The notes under the pieces: generated by a model
The model's input: only the letters and a program-made list of their open reading frames with translations
Databases searched by the model: none
What the model was told of the DNA's origin: nothing
In this document: one piece after another, positions 1 to 12,378 of the stretch
Position numbering within the stretch: position 1 is the first letter of the stretch
How the letters are laid out: each line of letters begins with the position of its first letter
Made by a program: the position numbers and the translations under genes
Assembly (NCBI GenBank): GCA_946807835.1
Contig: OX327683.1
Span: 501,001 to 565,000 of the forward strand
Source: Ailanthus altissimus
Lineage: Eukaryota > Streptophyta > Magnoliopsida > Sapindales > Simaroubaceae
Length of the DNA: 64,000 nt
Direction of reading: 5' to 3'

Positions 1-235
1 CAATTGAGAGAGTTCATTATGAGCTTTGAGTTCTTTCTTATAAAATACATACTTTTGTTAGTATCTTGTGATTTATTAATAAAAAAAATGTGAGATCTTG
101 ATCTACTATAGACGTAAGCAAATTACCTAACCAAGTAAATTCTTGTATGCTTTCTCTTACTTTTCTTCTCTAGTTTATTTCTTAATTGCTTATTACCACA
201 ATATATTATTTGAGTTTATTACTTCCGCTTCAACA
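1..235 (+). repeat. Copia LTR, 3' end (A/B/C family), cut by the window edge
   Basis: The stretch from about 90 to 235 matches the end of the LTRs at 9300-9484 and 30840-31002: a 'gatcttgatc' segment, then 'gacgtaagcaaattacc', a pyrimidine-rich run, 'tttcttaattgcttatta' and the terminus 'cttccgcttcaaca'. The conserved CA terminus at 234-235 gives the boundary. No primer-binding site follows; sequence at 236 continues directly into NLR-derived sequence. This is therefore the outer end of a 3' LTR or of a solo LTR. Confidence 0.75.
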
Positions 236-1185
236 TGATGATTTCAGAACATTGCAATCCATAGCTTGCAAATTCTGCAGTGGTGTCTTATGAAGACGTT
301 GATTCGGCAGTGTCTTTAATTTAGGGCAGAAGAACAATTAGAAGGAAGAAAGATGTGGCACGATTATGATATCTCCTTTTTCTGTAATATTCTCATATTT
401 ATATTCTTTCAATTCCCTCTTAAATCCAATGGTAAGAGATTTCAATTCGAGGAAGGCGATAACAAATGAAAAGGAAGAGAAAGAAGAGCCATGATGATAA
501 TGATGTTGTTGATTGCTTTCTAATATCCTATAATTCATTACGTACTATTTTCACTTTGTTTAATCCACATATCCAAAAGTTTTCAAGGGATGGCAATTTT
601 ACCAAAGGAGGCAAATGCTCACCAGTCCTAAATATTTAATTCCCTTAGATTGGTTAATGACATCAACCAATTGAAGAAGATAGTGTTAATTGCCAATGTA
701 ATTTGGGAGATATAATATCTTCAAACTTACAGGTGGTTCTAAGGCCTTTAAGTTTTTGTTCATCCTCCTCATTATTCTTTTGCTCGTGTTCTAGCCCATA
801 ATCAAAATTAAGAGACAGAGTAAGGAGGTTTTTCTTTTTCTCAAGTTGTGATTTCTTAACTTTACCAAAATCTCTAACATAACCCAACCCTTGTATACAA
901 CATTCTTTTAGAAATTCAAGGGTACAAATTTTGCCATCATCACCACTTTCATCTCTACCCAAAACCAACTTCTTTAGACTAGTTAATCTCGCAAGACCTG
1001 CTGGCATGTATGTTAAAGCACTAGTACCCTTATTTAGTAAATGCCTCATGTTTATTAACTTTCTAATCCTTTGAGGTAATTCTTCAAGATTACTACAACG
1101 CGTAATATCTAAAGTTTGTAAATTATATAACTCACAAAATGTCTCGGGTAGTGTAATACTCGTGCCACCAAAAATTTTTACAGTA
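236..1185 (-). pseudogene. NLR disease-resistance pseudogene, C-terminal LRR part
   Basis: Read on the minus strand from 1185 down, this encodes a typical plant CC-NBS-LRR (RGA-like) leucine-rich repeat tail. Visible blocks, in order, are LPETFCELYNLQTLDI, NLEELPQRIRKLINMRHL (about 1160-1030), the LARLTSLKKL segment, an acidic linker, then PPLVKLPSLENFWI (about 610-560), LELKSLTIGFKREL (about 450-410), IIIVPHLSSF (about 370-340) and CPKLKTLPNQRLHKTPLQNL (about 325-260). The blocks lie in different frames, with in-frame stops at 663 and 338, so it cannot make a protein. The order matches the family and the upstream part lies at 8430-8769. NLRs act as intracellular pathogen sensors; this copy is dead. 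Confidence 0.85.
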
Positions 1186-2259
1186 TAAAATCAAGATTAA
1201 ATTAGTAATAAAATCAAGATGAGCAAGCATTTGAGTTCATGTGGTGATGGCAAGTGGACTAGGTCAAATAATGGCTATAGATTATTGGATGGGGTGGCGG
1301 CCACTTTCTCTGTATAAAGCATGAAATTGTTCCATTCTTGGCAAGTGAAATAAAACGCAAGACAGAAGAGAAGGAATTAAGAAAATAAAAAAATAGAGAA
1401 AAGAAAAGAGAAAATAAACAGAAATAAAGGAAGAAAAGAGAAAAGAAGTATTAATAGATGGTAAATCTTAGATTCCATATCCAATTGAGTATTAGCGCGA
1501 TTTAGTGAATAAATAACTATATATAAATATATATTTGATCTGTTTTTAATATAATAATTTATAATTTAATTACATATTATCATATTTATTCATGATTTAT
1601 TTTAAATAGATAAATATTTATGCAAATTAATATATTTAGAATTGTTTTTAGAATTTATTATAGTATAATTTATATTTACGTGCAGTACATAAATATTTAT
1701 TTCAGAATAATTATACTTCTATAATATTATATAATAGTAATTTTTGAATCATCATATGTGTATCATTCTCTTTAGTATAGTTACTCTACATTTGCGTTAG
1801 ATCAGTTTACTTTGTTTTACTAGAGCGATGCAAGATTTCGTCGGATTAAACTAACTTAAATTCTCCGCTTTGTTTGTACGTGAATTATTCTATCAAGTTA
1901 GACTAGATTTTCTCCAAATACAAGTTCAATGTGATTTTTAGCATGTATATAGTACATGTATTCATATTCAGAATAGATTTTATGAAAACTAATTTGTTGA
2001 GATTTTTAAATTCCCAATATTTTATCAACATTTTCAATATTAGCACATATTTTTATGACAACTTATGTTTTCAGTACAGTTTTATTACTTCTTCAATAAC
2101 CAGTTTCATGATTATTGTATATTACAAAGTTCAACATATATTATTTATAGTATTAATAAATTATTAGTAGAAGCTATTTTTTTACAGTATTTATAAAGTA
2201 TATAATATTTTTAAATTATATCCATTTATTAAGTCACAAGATCATCATTTTTTCTTTTT
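1186..2259. other. AT-rich spacer between NLR relic and CACTA-like DNA
   Basis: An in-frame stop at about 1186 ends the NLR similarity. The stretch has a purine-rich run (1350-1450, repeated gaaaagag) and then over 70% AT sequence without a credible coding region. No terminal repeats were recognised here. Confidence 0.4.
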
Positions 2260-2764
2260 TTTTTAATACAAAAAATGGGTTTTAGTTATAAAAATTTTGT
2301 GATAGAAGTACACTGTTATAAAAAAATTATAATATAGTTTATCACAAATTTTATACTATTAATAATTTATGATAGATTTTATCACAAATAGAAATTTATA
2401 TTTCTATTATAAATTTGTCATATATTCTATCACAAATCAGTAATAAAATGTATTAGAAAACAAATAGCATATATTGGTGATAGATATGTTTTTTTAAATT
2501 ATTTAATAAAAATTCATTAAATATGACGTAAAATTTAAAACGATGTTGTTCAATTTAAAATAAATTTTCTAACACAAATTTATTATAAATTCTATCACAA
2601 ATTGATGATAAAATGTAAATAGCATATGTACTGAAAGATATAATTTCATATTATTTATTAAACTTGAGATGAAAACTCAAAACAACGTCATTGATTTAAA
2701 ATAAATTTTCTATCACAAATTAATGATAGAATAACAAAGTTGTATTTTTATTTTAAATGTTATA

Positions 2765-5160
2765 AATGGTCCAAATCTAATTTTAATTTGAGTTGCATTA
2801 AATATTATAATTTTGATCGTAATTTTTAATTTTAATTACGTTAAATGTTATAATTTTAAATTTAATTTTAATTTCAATTAAGTTAAATGTAATAATTCCA
2901 ATTCCAATTTGAATCTCAATTAAGTTAAAGTTATAATTTCAAATCTAATTTCAATTTCAATTACTTTAAATATTATAATTCCACATTCGATTTCAATTTC
3001 GATTATGTTAATTTCTATATTCCAATTCCAATTTCAATATCAATATTATGATTTCGAATTTAATTTCATTTTAAATATATTAAATATTATAATTTTGATT
3101 TAAATTCAAATTTCAATTAGGTTAAAAGTTGTAATTTTAAATTCAATTACATTAAATTTTATAATTTTGAATCCAATTTCAATCGTGTTAAATTTTATAA
3201 TTGCAAATCTAATTTAATTCTAATAAAGTTAAATGTTATAATTTCAATTCTAATTAAAATTTTAATTACGTTAAATATTACAACTCTGACTCAAATTTTA
3301 ATTTTAATTATGCTAAATGTTATAATTTTGAATCCAATTTCAATTTATTATATTAAATGCAATTAAAATTTAATTATATTACATATTATAGTTCCCATTT
3401 CAATTCGAATTTTTATTACATTAAAAGTTATAATTCCAAATTCAATTCCAATTTCAATAAGTTAAGTGTTATAATTTCAAATCTAATTTTAATTCTAATT
3501 ACATTAAATTTTATAAGTCTGAATCTAATTTTAATTTTAATTATGTTAAATATTATAATTTCGAATTCAATTTAATTTTATATACATTAAATGTTATAAT
3601 TTCAATTCCAATTCAAATTTCAATTATGTTTAAAGTTATAATTTCAAATCCAATTTTAATTTTAATTATGATAAATATTATAAATCCAAATCCAATTCAA
3701 ATTTCAACTACGTTAAAATTTATAATTTCAATTCTAAATTCAACTTCAATTTTAATTTATAATTCTAATTCCAATTTTAATTCAATTAAGTTAAATGTAA
3801 TAATTCTAAATTCAATTTCAATTATATTAAATGTTAATATTCTAAATCTAATTTAATTTTAATTCTAAATGTTATAATTCTGATTCCAGTTTAAATTTTA
3901 ATTACGTAAAAGATTATAATTCCAAATTCAATTTCAATTAAGTTAAATGTTATAATTTCAATTTTAATTACATTAAATGCTATAATTCTGAATCTAATTT
4001 TAATTTCAATTACATTAAACGTTATAATTTTGAATCTAATTTAATTTTAGTTATGTTAAATGTTATAAATTCAAATGTAATTTTAATTTTAATTACATTA
4101 CATGTTATAATTTTAATTTTAACTACATTAAATGTAATAATTTCGAAATCCATTTTCAATTACATTAAATGTTATAATTTTAATTCTAATTCAAATTTTA
4201 ATAACGTTAAATATTATAATTCCAAATCTAATTTCAATTTCAACTATATTAAATGTTATAATTTCGAATACAATTTTAATTTCAATTCGTTAAATGTTAT
4301 AATTCCAATTCCAATTCAAATTTCAATTATGCTGAAAGTTATAATTTCAAATCTAATTTCCATTTCGATTACAATTACGTTAAATGTTACATTTAAATTC
4401 TAATATTAATTTTAATTAAGTTAAATGTAATAATTCTGAATCCATTTTTAATTATATTAAATGTTATAATTTTGATTCTAATTTGAATTTAATTACGTTA
4501 AATGTTATAATTTTAAATCTAATTTCAATTTCAATTATGCTAAATGTTATAATTTTTAAAATAATTTTAATTTGAATTACGTTAAATGTTATAATTTTTA
4601 ATATAATTCAAATACTTTAAATGTTATAATTTTAAATCTAATTTCAAATACGTTAAATGTTATAATTTTCAATCTAATTTAAATTTAATTATGAAAAATG
4701 TTATAATTGTGATTCCAATTATATTTTAATTACATTAAACATTATAATTTCGATTCTAATTTTAATTTAGATTACATTAAATATTATAATTTTAATATCA
4801 ATTAAGTTAAATATAATAATTTCAATTCCATTCGAATTTTAAATACGTTAAAAGTTATAATTTTAAATTCAATTTTAATTTCGATTACGTTAACTATTAT
4901 AATTTCACATTCGATTTTAATTTCGATTATGCTAATTGTTATAATTGCAATTCCAATTTCAATGTTATAATTTCGAATTCAATTTAATTTTAATCACATT
5001 TAGATTTCAATTTGAATTTAATTACGTTAAAAATAATTATTTTAATTATAAATATAATGTAATTAATTATGATTTTAATTGTAATTATAGTTATAAGTTT
5101 ACAAATACCATTATAATTAATATTAAAATTAAATTACAATTAAAAAACAATTAATCATTT
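2765..5160. repeat. AT-rich minisatellite, about 42-44 bp unit
   Basis: About 2.4 kb of degenerate tandem units with the core 'gttaaatgttataattt' followed by (c/t)-containing runs such as 'aattccaatttcaatttc' and 'aattacg'. Counting two neighbouring units near 4500 gives 44 and 42 bases, so roughly 55 copies. The plus strand has almost no G outside the 'acgttaaatg' core and carries most of the C. Short reading frames across it are artefacts of the repeat. Confidence 0.85.
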
Positions 5161-6566
5161 TGAAATACAAAATAATTATTGAGAATACTTTAGAAGGTGA
5201 AGTAGTGAAGAAGAAAACCAACTTAAAACTTGTGCCTTCTTTCTTCGTTTGTTGATTTGGGAAATTTTATTTTTAACTTCAAATTTGTTATTCGATTTAG
5301 CTTCAACCAGCAACAATTGTCTTTGGGAAGAAAACCAACTTAATCTGTTCTTCTTCACTACATATTGTTTTTGGTTTCTGAACTTTTGCTCCGATGCTGA
5401 TCATGAAATTTTCAATAGCCTCTTGGAATTTTTATGGTATAAAATTCGTTTCCCCTTTCTGCCACTGCTATTACTTGTAAATTTATATGCTGATTATGAA
5501 TTATTTGTGTGAAAAATTAAGGCTAAGCGTATAAGAAAATTAAGGAACCCTTTTAGTACAAAGTGTTGTGGCTTTGAAGTCACCGCTTGCATAAACTGGA
5601 TGTTTCATTATAAGGTGAAAGCGATGGGTGTTTAATTACACTTATTTGTAGAGTAAAAATAATGTTTATCAAATATTTTACTGGTTATGTTTCCAAAGCT
5701 AGTAAAACCACCTTTTATGCCATGGACCTCAAGTTCATTCAATATTATAACGGCAAGAATTTTCTTGGAATGATACTGATTATCATTCTGTTTTAGGGTG
5801 TTTTTGTTGAGAATACTTTGATTATCATTCTTTCCTTTTTTTAAAAATTTATTTTTCTTTGTAAGATTGGAAGAACAAGAATAAATTATATGTAGCATTT
5901 TGTTCCTTAAGGTATTTTTGTTTATTGATTTTTTGGTCTATGGTTATTTTAACATATAAAACACAAACAAATTATGTTTCACAAAATGTCCCAATCACTT
6001 TTCTGTCTTACTTTTTTCCAGGGCAATGTATTTGTGCAACTGCTTTACTCAATTCAATACTGGATAGTTAGAGAAAATGCTGATGGTGCATTTTATGAGT
6101 TGCAAGACCTCAAAGAGCAGATCCAGACTTATGTTTGCTTTCAATTCTGCAAACTAGATACCTCTTCATCTTTTAAACTAGATACCTCTTCCAATTCTGC
6201 ATATTGTTTGCTTTCTTAGTGGTCCGTGCTCTTGTTCCAAGAATGACATAGGATGAGCTCTTTAAATAAAAAGGTGAAGTTGCTAAAGCTGTTTTGAAGG
6301 TAAGCAGATTACTATAGTGCAGTGTTTACTGATTAATAAAAGTTGCATTGTTGCATCTTTTGCCTTTTATTTTACCTTTCCTTTTCCGTGATAACTTGTT
6401 TCTTTTTTGTTTTCCATTTCAATTTTTTTGAGTTGCTGGTAACATATACATGGTTTTGCTTCTCATGTTCTGAACTTTGCCAGTTAGGAGTACGCTACAT
6501 GTGGCTAATTACCATCCATAAAAAGAAATGATAGGAGTAGCATAAGATGAGAGAACTGGAATATTC
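5161..6566. other. CACTA interior, no gene recognised
   Basis: AT-rich sequence with a 12-base inverted pair (gtagtgaagaag near 5203 and its complement near 5354). Two short open frames (5249-5512 and 5974-6219, both plus) resemble no family I recognise. A segment near 6000-6130 containing 'gagttgcaagacctcaaag' could be captured exon sequence, but nothing confirms this. Confidence 0.3.
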
Positions 6567-6813
<247 letters not shown>

Positions 6814-6878
6814 TAGGATATTTTTCTTATGTTTGTTATTTTACTTTTGCAACAACGATGTATAAGGAGGACAAAATT

Positions 6879-7181
6879 CTATTTCTTGAGTGCATATGCG
6901 TATTCTTCTTTGGTAGGGACTGCTAGAGATATAGGTATAGGTGCTGCTGGTTGTTTCAATTTTTTTTGTTTCACCACAGCAGGGAATGTTCTAGGTTCAT
7001 AATTCAAATCATCAAAATGTCCGCTGAGTTCTAATAATGTTTTCTTGTTGCATGAAATGAAATTTGAGCTAACTGTTTGCATTTTGCAAATTTCTACCTT
7101 GGAAAAATACTCTGGATAAAAACCATCTAATATCAAAGAATGTGTTCTTCCCATACATGACCTGTATCTGGGTAGAAACAT
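6879..7181 (-). CDS. Unrecognised 100-codon open frame inside CACTA-like element
   Basis: An uninterrupted minus-strand frame of 100 codons in very AT-rich DNA. Its composition looks like protein (YEPRTFPAVVKQKKLKQPA, then PIPISLAVPTKEEYAYAL) rather than random AT-rich translation. I do not recognise the family. The first methionine is at 7181; a captured exon with no initiator of its own is as likely. It sits just after the kinase fragment but on the opposite strand, so they would derive from different captured genes. Confidence 0.3.
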   Translation of the reverse strand: MFLPRYRSCMGRTHSLILDGFYPEYFSKVEICKMQTVSSNFISCNKKTLLELSGHFDDLNYEPRTFPAVVKQKKLKQPAAPIPISLAVPTKEEYAYALKK

Positions 7182-7769
7182 GACCTGTAAGTATACATTT
7201 CATACAATTTCAGCTTCAACTTATTGCATTATGGTTGAGATATAGGTAATTTTTAGGCTTTAAAGGCAGATATTATATTATGCTCTGCACTACGTACTTG
7301 AACATAAAAGAAGCATTTCAAGTCATGTCGGATTTAGTGTTACACAGCTTTAAATTCAACTTTTCCTATGAATTTGATGTAGGTAACTGATTATTAATTC
7401 AAAGCTAAAGTATTGAACTAATTCTAACTTTGCTAAACTTGCTACATATGCATATTTTTGGCAACATTATTGTGAAGGATTGAGAAGTCTTAGTACTACA
7501 ACATCTGTTTAACTATGTTTATGTTTTCAAATTGCATATGCCAAATATATGGTAGCAGACTGTCTGGAAAAGAGCTCAGTTAAATAATCGCTTAACTCAG
7601 AAAACTCATAACTTAAAAGGTCCAACTGTAGTATTAAACTTTAACATGTCCTCATAAGGCTAGACTTCTGTGGACATGGTTCAAATAATCCAGTCTCTGT
7701 ATGGACATGATTATTGTGTGTATATATATATATATATATCAATAGATATCATATATACATATTATATGC
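7182..7769. other. CACTA interior, no gene seen; TA microsatellite
   Basis: No coding frame is supported. A (TA)n run lies at about 7716-7739. From 7780 short 'tctatcactaattactaat' type repeats begin, the subterminal zone of the transposon. Confidence 0.4.
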
Positions 7770-8222
7770 ATATAAAAAAAAATCATTTTTGATAAAAATC
7801 TATCACTAATTACTAATACACGTCTATCACTACTTATTGATACACATCTATCATAAAATGATAATACAATATTCAAGTTGATGATATTAACATTGCATCA
7901 TCTGCCACATAAGTTGTCACATAATCCTCCATGTACATAACAATATGCCATATGGCGTTGAATATAGTCTATCACAAATTGGTGATAGAAGTTTTTTATA
8001 ATAAAACTCATTTATTACAGATTTATAATAGAATTGTTCTACCACAAATTGTTGAGGTGTATTGAATATGGTCTATCACAAATTTGTGATAGAAGTTTTG
8101 TGATATAAGTTTTTATAACAAAACTCATTTATTATAGATTTATGATGGAATTGTTCTATAACAAGTTGTTGAGGTGTAGAATTTTTTTTTATCACCAAAA
8201 GTTTTTTTTTTCAAGTAGTGTT

Positions 8223-8429
8223 TCTAAGTTGATACAGAATTTCGTGTAATGTGATATAATCTTCTCATTTTGAGTTTGACTTACAACATCTATAATTGGG
8301 ACTAGTTGTTATGTTTTGTATATTTGCGTACACGTGTATATTTTTGTTGAGGCATGTAATCTTATTTTATCATATGTTATAAATATAAGCATATTAGTTT
8401 CATATTATTGCGGGATTCGCCTCAACTTT
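8223..8429. other. Spacer between CACTA end and NLR relic
   Basis: About 200 bases of AT-rich DNA with no NLR similarity and no recognisable repeat. It may be older inserted DNA or a decayed NLR segment. Confidence 0.3.
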
Positions 8430-8769
8430 TTTAGGAGGGCTTGGGATAAGTCTTGTAAGGTAGTTAATTTTTAGTTTAGAAAAATATAAATATGTCAAGT
8501 GTCTCAACTTTATAATCTCTTCTAGAACCTTAACAATGGATCTTCCTTGTGCAACACTTACAATCAACACACTCAAACATGTCAATTCACTAAATAACTC
8601 TAATATGATATTATTTGACAATGAACAATCAATAATCAATATTTTTGTAATCAATAATAAGTCTACGTAATATTTTGGCCCAATAAATGGAAATAGGAAA
8701 TGGAATTTCCAATAAAAGTTTCAATGTTTAATGAAAAACCATGTCACCATTCATTATTACTATTGACTT
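8430..8769 (-). pseudogene. NLR pseudogene, upstream LRR part
   Basis: On the minus strand from 8769 the translation gives a block resembling the NB-ARC/LRR junction: LLLEIPFPISIYWAKILRRL (8730-8660, one frame). It is followed after a frameshift by CSLSNNIILELFSELTCLSV and then IVKVLEEIIKLRHLTYLYFS (8630-8470). These are the blocks that precede LPETFCELYNLQ in this family, and that block begins at about 1160. The two pieces are thus halves of one gene. An in-frame stop and the frameshift confirm decay. Copia A starts at 8770 directly against it, and the NB-ARC part is absent from the window. Confidence 0.8.
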
Positions 8770-9484
8770 TGTGAGAATATTGATTGAAAATCATTGGAAT
8801 ATAATTTGGAGATCAAGCCAAATGAGTAGGATGCGCACGGATCAAAGACAGATGTGAAAAGAGGCAAGAAACGAAGAAGGGCGCACTAAGCGCCAGCGTT
8901 GCGGTGACCAGGCGTAGGCGCCACGGCACCCAGTCCAGAACCTGAGCGCTGCGGCACCAGGACACCAGGGACACAGAGCTCAGCAGAAGCGCGCTAGCGC
9001 CACGGCGACAAGAGCCCAGTAGCGCGGTGCTGGAGACAAGAACTGTATCCCGAAATAAGTAAACTTCCTTATTTCGTCTCCCACTTACTCCAGGACTCCC
9101 TAATACGACTCCCACATGTATAGGGTAAACCTAGGACATCCCAAAGCCTATATAAAGGTTATCAATTGGCTTGTAAATATATCTTGGTAATCTTTGTGAT
9201 CAACAAGAGATCTTTGTGGTTGTTTGTGAGAGAAAATCCCTAGAGTGTAAGAGAGAGTGTTCTTTGTGATCTTTCTTGTAGTAGGCATACTTTGTGTTTG
9301 TCTTATGATTCATAGTAAGAGAAGAGTGTGATCTTGATCCACCATAGACGTAGGCAAGTTGCCGAACTACGTAATTCTTTGTGCATTCTTCTTCTACCCC
9401 TTTCTTTCTTTATTTCTTAATAACTTGTTCTGCATTATTATTTGTTTGTGAGATTTTACTTGTTTGTGTGTTTTTGCTTCAACA
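8770..9484 (+). repeat. 5' LTR of Copia A
   Basis: It begins TGTGAGAATATTGATTG and ends GCTTCAACA (TG...CA, 715 bases). A GC-rich block with repeated AGCGC/GGCGC motifs lies at 8870-9030, unlike the AT-rich surroundings. A TATA box (tatataaagg) is at 9149-9158, so transcription would start roughly 25-35 bases later. Confidence 0.9.
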
Positions 9485-9487
9485 AAC

Positions 9488-9499
9488 TGGTATCAGAGC
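9488..9499 (+). other. Primer-binding site, Copia A
   Basis: TGGTATCAGAGC, complementary to the 3' end of plant initiator-methionine tRNA, three bases after the LTR terminus. Identical sites follow the LTRs of B and C. Confidence 0.9.
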
Positions 9500-9516
9500 T
9501 TTGGTTATAAGCAGAC

Positions 9517-11929
9517 ATGGCCACACCTAAGTATAAGGTAGAGAAATTCAACGGTATGAATGACTTCAATCTGTGAAAGATGAAGGTTAAGGCATTGCTG
9601 GTGAGCCAAAGGCTTGGTTCGGCATTAGAGGAGACTGCAGCTCCATCTAGTGATGAAGAGAAGATGCCAGAGTCATCTAGAGCTGAAGCAGAAAGAAAGG
9701 GCATTCAAGAAAGAGCTCATAGCACAATAGTTCTGTCATTGAGTGATGAAGTACTAAAGGAAGTAGTAGATAAGACGACGATAATAGGTATTTGGAAGAA
9801 GCTTGACTCTCTTTATATGAGAAAATCGTTGGCCAACAAACTAAATATAAAGAAAAAACTGTATCAGCTGTCCATATCAGAGAGGACGTTGATGAAAGAT
9901 GATATAGAAGCTTTCAATAAGATCATCCTTGATATTGAGTCTGTCAACATCAAGATAGAAGATAAAGATAGAGCAATTATCCTATTGAGTTCACTCCCCA
10001 AGAGCTATGAGAGTTTTGTTGATACCCTACTCTATGGCAAAGAGAGTTTAACTATGAGTGATGTGAAATCATCATTAAACTTAAAGTTATTAGGAAAATA
10101 GACCGAGGGCAATGCAGCAAGCTTATCTGTAAGAGGAAGGCCCTCATATAGAGATGAGAAGAAAAAAGGCTCGAGGTCGAAGTCTAGGACTCATAGGAAG
10201 TGCTATTGCTACAAGAAAGAGGGACACTTTATAAAGGACTGTCCTATGAAAATAGCACAAGATAAGAAGAAAATAGATGCTGCGCTTGCCTATGATGATA
10301 GCTACGATGGCACAGAGACACTCGTTGCTACTGATGATAAGAACTCTGAACAATGAGTTCTTGATTCTAGTTGCACTTTTTACATGTGCTTGTACAAGTC
10401 TTGGTTTATAAATTTCCAGCCCATTAGTGGTGGTAAGGTCTTAATAAGTAATGATATTATATGTCAAATGATGGGAATTGGTAGTGTTAAGCTTAGGCTG
10501 TATGATGGGCGAGTGAGAGAGTTGACAGATGTTAGGTATGTTCCTGACTTGAAGAGAAACTTGATCTCACTAGAGACTCTAGATCAGAATGGGTACTCTA
10601 TTAGCATCGACGGTGGGATTTTAAGAGTTTTAAAAGGTTCCATAGTAGTGATAAGAGGAGAGAAGCACAAAGGAGTTTATGTACTTAAAGGTGAAGTCGT
10701 GAGTGGTTCTGCACTATTCTCTATAGATGATGAGAGTATGCAAACCAAGTTGTGGCATCTTAGATTGGCACATCTAGGCGAAAGAAACCTAAAGGAGTTA
10801 TATGTCAAAAGGCATTTGGTGAGGATAAGTTCTAGCCCTTAGAGTTTTGTGAGCATTGTTTACTTGGGAAAACACATAGGGTGAGGTTCAATACCGGTGA
10901 GCACAAGACTAATGGGACTCTTGACTATATACACTCGGATCTTTGGAGACCAGCTTAGACAGCTACTCGTGGTGGTGCCAAGTATTTTTTTAGCTTGATT
11001 GATGACTATTCGAGGAAGTTGTGGGTCTATGTGTTGAAGAGTAAGGATTAAGCTTTTGAAGTATTCAAGACTTGAAAGGTTCTTATTGAGAATCAGACTG
11101 GCAAAAGGGTAAAGAGATTGAGAACTGACAACGGCTCGAATTTTGCAACAGAGAGTTTGATGGGTTTTGTGCTAAGCATGGGATTGCAAGGCATAGAACA
11201 GTAAGATCAACACCATAGCAGAATGAGGTAGCTGAGAGGATGAACAGGACCCTACTTGAAAGGGTTAGATGCATGCTTACTAATGCGAAGATGTCCAAAA
11301 TATTCTGGGGAAAAGCTGTAGTGACTGTAGCTTACTTGATTAACAGAAGTCCCTCCTCAGCAATTGACTTCAAGACACGAAAAGAGAAATAGTCTGGCAA
11401 TCCTCCGAAGTATAACCATCTTAGAATATTTGGTTGCCCTGCCTTTGTATATGTTAAGAAAGTAAAGTTGGAACCTAGAGCTATCAAAGGGATATTAATA
11501 GGATATCCTGAAGGAGTGGAAGGATACAAGGTGTGGTGTAAAGACTTGACACCACCAAGGAGTATCATAAGTCATGACGTGACGTTTGATGAGATGACGA
11601 TGCTGAAAACCTTCCAGGAAGACGAGAAAGAAGAATCTGTGCCCAAGGAAGACTCAGCACTCGAGTCAATAGAAGTTGAAGTAGAGCCTGAACATGGATC
11701 TGATATGCCTCCAGATCAACACTTCAACAAGGAGATCCTTGAAGATGAACCAAGAACATCGGCAAGCTCCTCCAAGTCCACCCAAAGAAAGATTAAAACT
11801 TTTGAGATAGAACTTGAAGAATACCAACTTGCTAGAGATAGATTAAGGAGAACGATTAACTCACCAGCTAGGTATGTACAAACAGACTTAATTGCACATA
11901 CTTTTAATTCTGCTTACACTATTGAGTAT
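9517..11929 (+). pseudogene. Copia A gag-pol, broken
   Basis: The frame opens MATPKYKVEKFNG at 9517 and is stopped at codon 20 (TGA at 9574, where element C has Trp). The UBN2-type gag follows (9580-10101). The zinc knuckle near 10201 has lost its third Cys (CYCYKKEGH). The protease motif near 10365 reads DSS instead of DSG. The pre-integrase LWHLRLAHLG is at about 10750, and integrase remnants at 10830-11330 contain several stops. The linker 11468-11929 is open, then truncated. With stops in every domain it cannot make an active polyprotein. Confidence 0.85.
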
Positions 11930-12035
11930 AATCATTTTAGCCCCTCCTTGTTCGTGAGGGTTATTTAGTTAATATAATTATTTTAGTCCCTCATTGTTTG
12001 AGAGGGTGATTTAGTTAATATAATCATTTTAGTTG
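11930..12035. repeat. Tandem repeat of about 47 bp at the junction of A and gene array
   Basis: Two full units plus a partial one: 'atcattttagcccctcc...gagggttatttagttaatata', then 'attattttagtccctcattg...gtgatttagttaatata', then 'atcattttag'. A related single unit lies at about 62900-62945 in the inverted array copy. Confidence 0.65.
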
Positions 12036-12378
12036 GACTGTAATATTGTAATTATTTAAAATTGAGATTTGAGATATAATATTTATAAAAACAACTACTG
12101 TAGTGTGAATGAGTTAGGAAGTTTGGCGTTAATAGTGAGAGACGGGTGTTATCATCATATGTATGCTCATATAAAGATTTATGTTTTAAAAAAAAAAAAA
12201 GTTGAAGTTAGGGAAAAAGTGCTTATTACGGGAAGGAAATTGGAAATGGTTCATACAACACACTGATAGATTGACAAATAAAAGGAAAATATTAGAAAGA
12301 CAGCAGTGAAAGACAGACGAACAAGTTACTTCTGGAGACCACCTCGAAGAGATAATGGAAATTTGCTGCCCCTTTTCC

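Larger units (their letters stand above)
8770..11929 (+). mobile_element. Copia element A, 3'-truncated
   Basis: A 5' LTR, Met-tRNA primer-binding site and gag-protease-integrase region similar throughout to element B. Similarity stops at 11929, inside the spacer between integrase and reverse transcriptase; RT, RNase H and 3' LTR are missing. The bases left of the LTR are 'gactt', but with no right end the target duplication cannot be checked. After 11929 the sequence belongs to the small-gene array, so the truncation is probably a deletion or recombination breakpoint. Confidence 0.9.

Noticed and set aside
3357..5154. Several short plus-strand frames rich in Asn, Ile and Phe
   Set aside because: They are translations of the AT-rich minisatellite; the repeat unit explains them.
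5203..5365. Possible small MITE with 12-base terminal inverted repeats
   Set aside because: No target duplication at the ends, and the arms also fit a local duplication of 'gaagaaaaccaactta'; not enough to call an element.
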